Of a stretch of 64,000 nt of DNA, positions 15,878 to 26,733 are shown piece after piece (the first letter of the stretch is position 1; each line of letters begins with the position of its first letter). Source of the stretch: Klebsormidium nitens (taxonomy: Eukaryota > Streptophyta > Klebsormidiophyceae > Klebsormidiales > Klebsormidiaceae); NCBI GenBank assembly GCA_000708835.1, contig DF236987.1:1-64000 (forward strand), in the 5' to 3' direction. The notes under the pieces were generated by a model. It made no database searches, was not told the origin of the DNA, and saw only the letters and a list, made by a program, of their open reading frames with translations. Both the position numbers and the translations under genes were made by a program.

Positions 15878-18800
15878 TCAGCCGCCCGGGCCGACGCACT
15901 GGGTGACTCCCTTGGGCGTGAGGACGCAGTCTTGGCCGGGGTCCACGCGCTGCAGCACCAGGGCGTAGTCGAGAAGGGCGACCGCGCAGTTGCCAGCCTC
16001 GAAGTAGAGCTCGTCCTGGCAACAAAAGGACGGATTGGCGGTGGGAAGGGACCCCAAACACCAGCAGAAAATTGCCCCCGCCTGATACTGTATTGCTATT
16101 AGTGAGCGACAAGAGGGCACTCTTTCGAAATGCTGAGGATTTTCAAAAAGAGTTGCAAACGGCTTAGCTGATAGCGACCATCTCGGGGCCCTGAACCTCG
16201 TACCGGAGCCGTTGCACGACCGTTCTCCAATGTGTCGGGTGTGATCTTCAGGACTCCGACGATTAAAAGTATCCCCGCCTCCCTTGAAGATGTCGAACAC
16301 TCCGTCGAAAACACAACATCTTGGGTGCGAGTTTGAGGGCCCCACCATCTTAACTGCTTCACAGTCCGCAAAGACAGAACCGGACTACAAGCACAAGGCC
16401 ATCTGCGCACACGACTTATTGGCTCTCTTGTTTATGCACCGGCTCCGACGGCCGCTCATCTCTCGCAAGATGTTAAGCTTGAGAACAATCTTCCAGTTCT
16501 GCACGGCGAGGCACGCCCTGAGGCACGAGGTGAGAACATAATCGCCGCAGAGCTCGCTGTTCCTCACCTGCGGTTGCAGGTAGATGGCTCGCCGCTTGCT
16601 CCCCGTGATGCGGTCGTCGGACTCGCGGTGGAAGCGGTAAATGGCCTCGGAGTCCGCCACGTCGACCTGGCGCACGCCCAGCTTGACCCGCCGGAACAAC
16701 TCGGCGCACACGAAGTCGCCAGCGGCGTCGCTCTCGCTGAACCTGGACACACGAGGGCCAGTGCGCCAGGGTCAGAAAAAGGGGTTAATGCAAATCCTGG
16801 GTGGCATGCGATTCTAGCCGACATGCCCACTGTTCTGGAGCAGGTTCTGGACGATAGCGGCTCGAGCACCTGCAATCGGTCCAGACTCAAGTTACGGTGC
16901 TACTGACTGGAGTTAGCAATTATGTTCCGGCGGCTACGCAGTTGCGCGCTCGGCTATTGACGAAGGAAAGAAAAGAAAGCATACCTTGAAGGTGCGTCTC
17001 ATCCTTCGGATGTGTGGTTAGTGGGGGGAATTGATAGTACAGTTACAAAGTCGAAGTATCGAAGACCCTAAAAGCCACCAGAGCTTACTTTCTATCCCAG
17101 ATAGAATTTGCTCAGAATCGCCCCCACAAAAGAAAATGTGTGCTGCTAGCAGCTGCAGATGAAACTGGAAACGACAGTCCTCGAGAATTTAAGAGAAAAG
17201 CATCATTTCCAGTTAGAAGCAAGCACACCCGTAAGTAAAGGGTTGGCTTCTTTGAAACAATTTGCCGCCACCGCTCGCGCTTTCCTCCTGCTTCGTGCTC
17301 TCACCTGTTGTTGATGTACAGCTCCAGCCTGCGCGGCCCGAGCGGCTGCCCCTGCGGCCCGCTGGGGCTCAGCACGATGGTCTGCCGCGTGGGGCTGCCA
17401 CGTGGATCGTACACCGACTCCTGCACGCCGCCGTAGCCCAGGCTGGCCTCCATAAGCGACCTGGCACGCAGAAAACGTACTGGTGAGCCTCATTGGCGAG
17501 CCTTGTTCTCAACGACCCTGGAACAAGTTAAGCATCTGGGTATAGCCATTGTTCCTTAAGGTTCAAACCAATGGACAGAACGGTTGTGCTATTTCTTTGA
17601 AAGGCCTCACAATTGCACCATCGTTTAGCAGACGGATAGCACAGGAAACGCAGGAAAGCACGACAACCCTAAGCGGCCCTGCTGATTGCACGGTAGATCC
17701 CCTGCACGAAGCATGTGGCTATCGTTGACAGGTTTGTTGGGCCGCAGGACAGCTGTCTCGTAGTCTTTGGTTTCACGAGGCTTCAGGCTGTCACATCTCA
17801 GACAAAAGTTGCGATGCACCAGACTGGCCAGCAACAGCACTTTTGTAAGAAGCAAGCGGCTCACTTTGCATTGAATGCCCTGTCTGCAATGATGGCACTC
17901 TCCGGCAGCTGCCCCGCCGTGACGCGCAGCTTGTTGGCCCATGTGTCGGGCAGCGTGCTGTAGAAGCGCGCCTCGTATTGCACCGCCGAGCCCACGCCGT
18001 AGCGGGGATCTGCCACCTCTCGCGCCAGCCTGCACCAGCTACTCGCAGGTCAGGTGCGGAGCTTCAGGGAAAAATTGGTGTTGATCCATGTGATCGCAGG
18101 GGCTTTATAAACAAAGCGCCTTCCAAGAATGCGGGACAGAAACGCTCAACCACGGAAGAAAAGCGATGCCACGTCAGCCAGCCAGTGGCACTGAACAGAC
18201 TCTGTGTAGGAGCCTCCAAAGAGAGCAGTACCACGCAATCCAGGCCCAATGGATAGGTTCGCACCGTCAAGATTCTGCATATCAGAATTGTGACAGAGCT
18301 GGGGACATGGCGGATGATCCAAAAGTAGGGATTCAAGCAAGAGACGCCCCACCCGGTGGAGATGAATCGCTCCCCCAGCGGCGCCTTGAAGCCCGTCAGT
18401 TTCGCTGTGACGGTCCAGGTGCCAAAGAGCCACTGCGGGTAGTACAGCTGGAAGGGCCCCAGCAGGGCCGACCCCGGGTTGTACACGCGGTCCGCACTCA
18501 GCCGCTGCGAAAGAGGGGGGTCCAGCCCAAACGGCAGCCCTGCGCTTGTTGCGGTGGGGGGCATGGAAAGAGCTGCGCCGCACACTGTGATAGCAACCGA
18601 GTGTCGCAGCAAAGCACTGCGGGTGTGGACCTCATAGACGGAGCCCGGCTCGGTTGTGGTCTTACCACCCTGATCATCACCTTTACAACTATGATCGCTG
18701 CACAATGTGTGCTTAAGCTGCTGGTGGGCTGATCGGTGATTGCAGACAACGGTGTCGCCAGCTGGCGTCCATTCACAAGTACGGCGTGCTACAGAGGGGG

Positions 18801-19029
18801 GGCTGCTGAAAGATTCCTGAAATGCGTATACTGGGGTCTGCCACCTCGCTCGAAAAACAAAGGTGGGCGGATTATTACACAGTCTACTTTGCGAGGACTC
18901 TAGTGGCCTGCCGACCGAATAAGCGACGCTGCGGCCGCATTGTACTTCTGCTAGACGAACTCTTTGGCTGTGCCAGATTGACGATGGCTGGGCCGGGCAC
19001 TGGCAGCAGGCTGGTGCAGCACCACCCAT
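15878..19029 (-). CDS. DUF6816-like chloroplast thylakoid-lumen protein (five exons, 436 aa)
   Basis: Exons in transcript order: 19029-18353, 18029-17865, 17460-17305, 16742-16568, 16015-15878; phases close to 437 codons. The mature part begins near LPFGLDPPLSQRL and contains YYPQWLFGTWTVTAK, APLGERFISTG, SAIIADRAFNAKSL, RRLELYINNR and AIYLQPQDELYF. This order resembles the DUF6816 family shared by cyanobacteria and plastids, whose function is unknown to me. Just before it, LLRHSVAITVCGAALSMPP then TATSA looks like a bipartite lumen-targeting signal: basic end, hydrophobic core, and an Ala-x-Ala-like cleavage site. The N-terminal 170 residues are Ser/Arg/Cys-rich, unusually long for a transit peptide, so a later start or a missed intron in exon 1 is possible. 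It lies 86 bp downstream of the HIG1-type gene on the same strand. Confidence 0.68.
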
Positions 19030-19114
19030 GCTGCCACGGCGGTCTTCCGAGGCGCAGGGTCGGAGAGTGTCTTCTAGCTAGCTTACTACCTGTTGTATCG
19101 ATATGATGCCCTGA

Positions 19115-19738
19115 CTACTTCTTGTCACCCACTCCCTCCATTGAGAAGCCCCCTGCTCCAACTGACGCAGCCATTATGGCAATGGTGACCCCCTGAGCGA
19201 CGACTCGTGCGCGCATGAGCTGTTGACTTCTCTGCGTGTTGCCCTTCTTGAAAGCATACAGTCCCGCAGCTAGCACGCCAGCCGTCAAGAAGGCACCTGC
19301 AGGGTTGGTGCAGCTTGTCTATTTATCAGTCTTGATCAGACAGCCAAGCACATGACAGTATCCCTGAGAGTAATGCCTGCGGTCATCAGCTAATGGGAGT
19401 GCATGGGTGGCGCTAGGAAGTCATCTTTGATTGACAGGTCAAGCACCAATCAGCGGTGGTGCTTCTCATGAACACCTCCACTCACAAGTTGCACTTCTGA
19501 TATCAGTAGCAGTTCAAAATAACACGGATCTCTGAAAGATCCTGAAAGATCCTGCATCTGAATGGGCTGTCCCTCCAAGAATCGTCGCAATGCTGACACA
19601 CTTTGCACTGTAGTGTCAGATCTTTGAGCCTCACAGCTTCACAGACCAAGCCTTACCTGCTGGCACCCACGGGTTCCGCTTATTGCCAGAGGCAAACATG
19701 TCTTCCTCCTCCTCAAAGGGAACACCGCGGGACGTCAT
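19115..19738 (-). CDS. HIG1-domain mitochondrial protein, RCF1-like (two exons, 87 aa)
   Basis: Exons 19738-19657 and 19296-19115; phases close to 88 codons. The C-terminal half has the HIG1 layout: membrane helix GAFLTAGVLAAGLYAF, basic loop KKGNTQRSQQLMRARVVAQG, second helix VTIAIMAASVGAGGF. The QxxxxxRxxxQ pattern in the loop and the RVVAQG end are the family signature. Members (HIGD1/2, RCF1) sit in the inner mitochondrial membrane and associate with cytochrome c oxidase and respiratory supercomplexes. The N-terminus MTSRGVPFEEEEDMF is short and acidic, usual for these import-signal-free proteins. Divergent from the flavoprotein gene 1.04 kb away. Confidence 0.88.
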
Positions 19739-20781
19739 GCTAGTACACTTTGATTGCTCGCACGTGTGGACCCCCAGATACCCGACTTATGGCTTGTGCA
19801 AACCTGATCAAGTGCCTCCTTGAAAGAGAGCATGCGCCGGACCATGCGCACACCTTATCGCTGCGGCTCTTGACGACTGTTGGAGGAGTCGTCCTTTTCC
19901 TGCGCCAGCTTGATGAGCCTCCTGAGCAAGTAGCTAGCTGGGCCGCTGCGGCGCTGGCAGTGGCATGCACCACTTCGCAAGGAACAGGCTCGCGTGTAGC
20001 CTTAGCCTTAGGCCAAAGCACCACCCATGCCAATGCCAATGCCAATGGATGCCCCGGCCGGGCCCTAGCTTGCATGCAACTGTTCCAAGAAAAGTTTCCT
20101 TCGGGCAGAATCTTGGACTGGGGCAAGTTACAACCGGCAGCGTTTCCAGCAACGGCAAAATCGTCGTGACTATCCTCTAGACTGAAATAGCCGGCAAGAA
20201 GTGCCGCCGAATTTGCCGTTAAAAGACGCCAGCTTGAACATTCTGGAGGTTCATTTTGGGAGATAAAATTTGCAGGAGGCAACTTCTCAGAACGAAAGCT
20301 GAGGCTCATTTTCCAGCTGCTGGCACCAGCTGAGCGGCTAGCTGCGAGCTGGCGAAAAGGCCCTTCCGCATTTCGGGGCCAAACAAGACCTGATAACAGC
20401 TACATGTCTGCCTTGCTCTGCCTTAGACCCTTCTCTATGACGCATTTTCTGCTTCAAGGTTTGCGCAGGCCTGGACTTGGAGCAGAATTGAATGCTTGAT
20501 CAGTGGACTCAACATTGGAAGTTGCAAGCAGGAACATGAGCAATTTTTGATCGCATTGGCTGCAGAAATCAGATGGACTGAAGCAGACAAGCTTTACGGC
20601 AGCGACTTGGTAGCCAAGTGCAGCCAAGAGTTTGCACAAGGATAAAGAGCGGCTGCAAATGCCGCACAGCATTCATTGTATTGCAGGCCCTCAAGTTGAG
20701 AGCATCACAATTGATTGAACATTGAAGCACCGCCCACTCAACACGTTTGCTGCTGGACATTCGCTGGTCATTCCAAGCCTC
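19739..20781. other. Divergent spacer HIG1 gene / flavoprotein gene
   Basis: About 1.04 kb between start codons; no coding exon supported. It holds a short run of TGCCAA repeats near 20025-20050 followed by a CCGG/GGCC-rich stretch. Promoters for both neighbours are expected here but no specific element could be assigned. Confidence 0.4.
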
Positions 20782-23700
20782 ATGAGCACCAGAACATTGG
20801 GGAGCTGTGGTTCAAAGGTTGCATCCCTCCCATTGCTATCAGCACCACTTACAGAGCAGGGTCGCAGTTTCGTTTCCGTTTGGAGGCCCTCTTTGAGCAA
20901 GCCCAGCCCAGGAGGTCCAACCAAGTCAACGCGGAGAGCTACTCAAACAGTAATGGTTTACCATGATGGTGAGCTGGCGGTGCAGCGCAGAGTGGGCACA
21001 GCGGAGCAGGCAGCCCAGTATGCGGTGAGTGGGCGGCATTGCAGGTTGGAAACCTTCTTGAAGCTTGTGCAATCGTGTGTGCCTGCACGAGTCTCGAAAC
21101 TGCTTTCAGGCTGTACCTTCTGTCACAATTCAACAATGTAGGTGCACGTGAGCTTCTTGTGAGGTGGATGTACCTTCCTTTGTTCTAGATCTTGGAACCT
21201 GGCCCTTTGCTATTCACAAGTAAACAAGCCCAAAGCTCAAAAGGGCCCAACTCTCAACGTGAAGGTCCTTGAAGAGTAAACGTATTTCATAAGGGTCCCA
21301 TTGTGGTCTCTGGCAGCACCCCTTCTGCCTTTGACTCTTCCCCTGCGCTGTGCAGGGGTTCGTGCGGCCCCTAGTGAACCAGCAGCTCTCCCTCTTTGCG
21401 GAGCAGCGCAGTGATGTCATCGCTGCGTCAGCGGACTCTGAGGGCCGGCTGTGGGCCAGCATGCTGTTTGGCGCCCCCGGCTTCATGCGCGTCACTCCAG
21501 ATGCTTCAGCTCTTCTGGTGGGCGCCGACAACATGCCAACTGTCAGCCCAGGGGATCCCCTGCACGACAATGCACTGGCCGATGGAGCCGCCCTGGGCTT
21601 CCTCTGGTGAGTTTTAGCACCACGACCCGTTCAAAACAAGAATCATTTGAAGACAATGCTGATAAAGAGGACTCAGGAGGAGGCGCCTGCTGGGGAGGAT
21701 TTTGCCCACAGAAAATGCGTTGGAGGTGAGGGGATGCAGTAGGGGATAAAGGGATCAACCGGGCAAGTGAAAACTCATGTTGGCATTGTAGGGTCAACTC
21801 CAGGCTTGATGTGTGCATGTTTGGAACAGCGTTACGATGCATTTTCAAAGGGCGACTTAGCAGTGACTTGTAGCAATTGAGTGTGCTGATTGGCAAGTGA
21901 AAGTGCCCCTTTTTTTGTTGTTTAGTGTCACATGGTTGCGGCAGTCCTTCCTCCTATGGCCTGTCTTGGTCCGTGATTTTTTGGTCCTCCTGTAATCGCT
22001 CTCCTATAATCGCCCTCCTGTAATGGTCTGGCATTGCCATATGGCGTCTGGCTACTTCATGGCAACCCGCATTGTTCTGACCCCTCTCGACCTTCTGTGC
22101 AGTATTGAGATGCAAACACGCCGGCGCAACCGCATCAATGGCGTGAGCCGCCCTGCGCGCGCTCCCCCTGGTGGGCTGTTCGTGCAGGTACAAGAGGCCT
22201 TTGGCAACTGCCCCAAGTACATCACACGGCGCACCATCTCCTCCCCTTCACAGGGGGCTGGTTTGCTCCAGGGAGAAGCCCCCCCTGTCAAAACTCAGAG
22301 CCTAACTCCTGACCAGCAGCGGCTGATTGCAGAGGCGGATATGATGTTTGTGGCCACAGCCAACCCAGGGGGAGGAGCAGATGCGTCGCACCGCGGGGGA
22401 TCCCCCGGGTTTGTGCGATTCTTGGACGAGAGGACGTTGATGTGGCCCGACTACACTGGGAATGGCATGTTCATGGTGAGCCGCTTATTTGAACATGTAG
22501 TGTCTTGATTGGCTAACTCTTGACTGGACCACATGGCAGCCAGCTAAGCCCTTGAACATTGAAAGAGCACCTCAAAACACAGGGGTGGTATTTGGCGCAA
22601 GATGCACGTATTGCATTTCAAAAAGTTTTGTTCCATCGTATTTTCTGGTTCGAAGCACGCCCTCTCCACTTGGTCGCCAAAGCGGAGGTCTGGGGCTATG
22701 CTCACGGCCTGGGTCCGCTTCCTGAAACAATTGCTCGCTTACTGCTTGTTGCCAGAACTGGAGCGCTGTTCAATGGCCTTTTGATCGGTGTTCCGTCTTG
22801 CAAAGATCTCACCCCCTCTCCGCCCCTCGCGCAGACTCTGGGCAACATCCAGCTGAACCCCGCTGCGGGCCTGCTCTTCATCGACTGGGCCGGCCACTCG
22901 CTGCTGCAGCTGACCGGCCACGCGCAGGTCCTGTTCGAGGAGGACATCGCACGCCGCCAGCTGGCGCCCCTGCTGGGCGGGGCGGAGCGCGCCGTTATCT
23001 TCACAGTCGACGAAGAGTTGCACCGCAAGAACAGCGTCCCCTTTGACTACCAGCTGATTGACTACTCCCCCTACAATTACCCCGTGCCAGCCAGCCTTGC
23101 CAAGAACAGCACGGTAGCCCCGGGGAAGGACGAGCAGACCGTGACAGTGGTAAACATCCAGCAGATTACACCCCTCGTAAAGGAGTTCACGTTTGAGACG
23201 GAAAACGTGTTGCAATACTTGCCGGGGCAGTACGCCATGTTCAATCTGGAGGTGCCGCGGGCAGGGGGTGCGGGCGCGCAGCACTTGATGCGCAGCTGGA
23301 CCGTCACCAGCACTGCAGCGCCGAACAAGCGCACCTTCTCCATCGCCGTGAAGCGCCTGCCGGGGGGGCGCGCATCCACCTGGTGAGTAGGCCCCTTGTA
23401 CAAACAAAGGGGTTCCAAGATACTGGAAATGGTCGTGCGGGGCGGCTGCCCCACTCGAGCTGGTTCTGAATGATTGGGACCACTGCGTGACGGAATGGAC
23501 TAGAGTTGAGGTCTTCTTTCAGCCCTTGAGGAGCAGAGCACGTCTGTCGGAGAACGCTGGGATGAATCCACTTAAGCCAACACCTGCACGTCCATCCAAC
23601 CCTTTTCTACGGTATGCAATTCTCGATCCATCACCGACTGTACACACACTGGGCACCTACAGTAGGCCCCCTCCCTAGTCCCCTCCTAATCTGGCTCCGT

Positions 23701-24698
23701 GCTTGTTCTTTCTCGCAGGCTGCACGACACCGTCCGGCCCGGCACCCTGGTGCACCTGGTGGGCACGGCGGGCGACTTCACGCCCTTCTCTGCTGCCGGG
23801 GTGGTCGCCGCTCCCCGGCTGCTGCTGCTGTCGGCGGGCATCGGCGTGACCCCCATGCTGGCCATCCTGCGCGGGCTGAGGGCAGGCCAGGGGGATCCCC
23901 CCGACGTGGTGGCCGTTCACACCTCCCGCACCGCTGCAGATGTTCCCTTCAGGTAAGAACACGGCTCCAGCCTGAGACACCCGCTTCGGCATGCTTCGAG
24001 TGCTTGGCTGCAAAAGTGGCGCACGTCTAGGCGCCTGTCACGAAACTCAGCTCGAGCGGACTGTTCCTCGGATGTTTTCGGAGGACGAAGCTTCTTACCG
24101 AAGGTGAACGCCCATGATATGTTTCTGATCGAACGGTCTTTGCTGCTTTACTCAGATCTGTTATCGCTGCGCAGGTCCGAGATGCCTGTGAGCGCCAGTA
24201 CGGACGGCTTCCTTTTTGTGGAGAATCTGACGGAGCGGGATGGCCGCCTCACTGCAGACCGTCTGAAGCAGCACGTGCCTGACGCGGCGACCAGGCAGGT
24301 CAGTGAGCGCGGTCCGGTTCAGTGCGTCTCGTCGCTTGAGACCCAATGATCATAAGGTGTAGGGACGCTTCTCTGCAGACGGCTCTTCATTCCAAAGTAC
24401 AACAGCTTCGTCTGTAAGTAGGGAACTCTTTCCATTCAGTTGCTTGTTTCCGTGCACGAGGCACCTTCTAAATTCGTACGAAGATCAGAGTCATTTCGCC
24501 GCGGGTCAAAGAAATGAGGTCGATCGGTGCGCTCCTCAGAGGGAGGGTCGCACTTCAAAGCCAAGCGCTGATAGATTTCGCTGCCTGTCGCAGGTGTACC
24601 TGTGCGGGCCGGCGACGTACCAGACTCACATGACGGCACTCCTGGAAGCGCTGGGGGTGCCACCTGGCAACATCCACACCGAGAGCTTCTCCTACTGA
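20782..24698 (+). CDS. Split-barrel (PNPOx-like) / ferredoxin-reductase fusion flavoprotein (seven exons, 625 aa)
   Basis: Exons: 20782-21024, 21356-21606, 22103-22475, 22835-23382, 23719-23952, 24175-24298, 24594-24698; phases close to 626 codons. Residues 1-60 are Ser/Arg/Thr-rich with few acids and look like an organelle presequence. Residues ~60-370 form a pyridoxamine-5'-phosphate-oxidase-like split barrel, with ADMMFVATANPGG, FLDERTLMWPDYTGNGMF and PAAGLLFIDWAG. Residues ~380-625 form an FNR-type module: FAD site LMRSWTVTS (RxYS-like, Tyr replaced by Trp), NAD(P) site LLLSAGIGVTPMLAIL, VYLCGP, and C-terminus HTESFSY. No C-terminal 2Fe-2S ferredoxin domain follows, unlike some bacterial relatives. 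Predicted to pass electrons from NAD(P)H through FAD to a split-barrel flavin or acceptor; the substrate is unknown. Intron 2 carries a tandem repeat. Confidence 0.82.
21988..22030. repeat. 14-bp tandem repeat (three copies)
   Basis: Three imperfect units of CTCCTGTAATCG type in intron 2 of the flavoprotein gene, just before exon 3. Likely a microsatellite-like local duplication. Confidence 0.65.
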
Positions 24699-26733
24699 GG
24701 CACCACCGCGGGGAAGCTGGGCAGAGAACTCGAAGCAGCGAGGGTTTTGTTTCGGATGTCCTGGGGCGCCGCTCCGACAGAAATGCTGGTGCTACATTCA
24801 AGACGACCTGCGCGGTCGCTCTGTGCAACAATACTTCCATGTGATATATCCAGTGGTGCGTCCAGTTGAGTTTGTGAGGAAAATTCTATTGAGTTTGTGG
24901 GAAAAGAATAGCGTTTATGAGGGACAGTGTATTAGATTTTTGGTGTGACGCTAAAGTGGTTGGCATCAGACACAGAGGCGGATGCAGCCAGGTAGGGGCA
25001 GTGAACTCAACGTCGTGGCATGCGGCCAGGGTCGGATAGTGGAGCATTTTTGGGCCAGCTGTTCCTTAGCTGAGGCTCTTTGAATCTTGTTTGACAAGCT
25101 TCTGTACGTATACTCGCTGTACTCCGTTGTGAACAGATTATGCTGGCTTGTAGACACCTGGCTTAAACTGCGCTATTACAGTTGCGCTAAGTCACAAATT
25201 TGGACAACCTTGAGACAGCTTAGGAGGTAACTTGGACTAGAAACACGGTCGTTGTTTGATTGACAATATGGTATTATTCGATTTTGTTGCAGCCAGATAT
25301 GGCGGCCTAGGGTTGCGTTTCAAGTTTCCGAGTCAGTGCCAGCTGGTAAGTTGGAAAAGTGATTCTCCTGTCGAAATTGCTTCAAGTTGGGGGCATGATT
25401 TACAGCAGAAGGATCCGGTACCTCACCATCCTTGAAAAGTCAACCGTCAAACCTCGAGTCGTTATAGTGCACATGGGGGGCCTAGGGCGTGACACAGGCG
25501 CTCAATGCACGCGGAATCAGGCCCGAGGGCGTACGGCATGTGCATGGTCGGACTGCAACTTGCATGCACCTATACAATATATCATGGTATGCGTGACGCA
25601 CTACCCCGTATTTCTCGATGTAGTAAACAGTTGAATAGTAAGCATTTTGGAGTACGTCACTGAAAATCCTAACTCAGATTAAAAATCGCCCCTTCCGCGC
25701 ACGTATGGCCGTACCCACCCGGCCTAACGCCCTCACCAACCGTCCCTACCGGCCCGTCTCCGTTACTGGCATGCTTTACCCCATCATGGACGGTCCCACT
25801 GCGCAGTTCGATCGAGCGCATTCTAACTGAAATTAAGACGACGAAACCCGGCCGGGTCACCTTTTCTTCCGCACGAGGCCCATATGCATGGCATATTTTT
25901 GACTCAAGCTCGCGCGCTCGATTCGATCCTTCAGAACCGAGTTCCTGCAATTCCCTAGTTGGATCTGATATCGAAAGAAAGCTATATAGCTGATCGAATC
26001 TGCATATTGATATCATTGGGACGACAGTATACATGATTCAGGAATTCAACCGTCCGGGCCCACTGCGTGGCCCGGCCAGTTATTAGATTCCGCTTGTACA
26101 TATGTTAGCAATAAGCTAGGACGATATATTGAGCCTTTCCGTCAAACGCCGACTCTTTGAATATGTACTTAAAGATCTCCTACGGCCGGGCCGACCTTCC
26201 GAAGTTTGCAAAAATTCAGCTGAGGCGTCGATCTGGCACGCACATGCATAGGTAGCATGATGACAAAAGTGCGCAATGATCTGCATAAAAACTTTGAAAG
26301 CGGCACCGGCGGGGGTTCAAGCCGGGTAACTTGAAGTGGCTCAACCCAGCCCGTCCTAGAACGTGTGATGCAAGTGCCACTTCGTACCTGTATGTACAAT
26401 CTGCGTCAACCAATTCCTTTATAATTCCAAAAGCATACGCAGGCTCAGCGCAACTTACATAATGGGTGTTGTTCAACCAACATATTGGCAATCACAGGGA
26501 CCGCACGCATGCGCGGCAGATTTGGACGGCCGCACTCCATACTCCAGGTGACAGTGTTGCTAAATGCCCGTGCTTGCCAGCTTTTCGCTACAACACATAA
26601 AGATCAGGAAGCATCTGCGGTCGGAAGTGAGAGTTTCTCCACTGATCGAATGCGATCAGTTTCTTGAGCCTCTCTTCGAGCTCCTTTCCTGTTCAGCAAG
26701 ACCGCTGCTCTCGTGCCCGCCTGTCTTCGGGGC
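24699..26733. other. Convergent spacer flavoprotein / IspD, palindrome-rich
   Basis: No gene supported in 2.0 kb between stop codons. The stretch from about 25400 to 26500 shows many short palindromes: TTGCATGCA-type words near 25560, CCGGGCC paired with GGCCCGG across an 8-nt loop at 26054-26075, AGATCT and CGGCCGGGCCG near 26170-26195. Open frames here are short and lack protein character. Confidence 0.6.
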
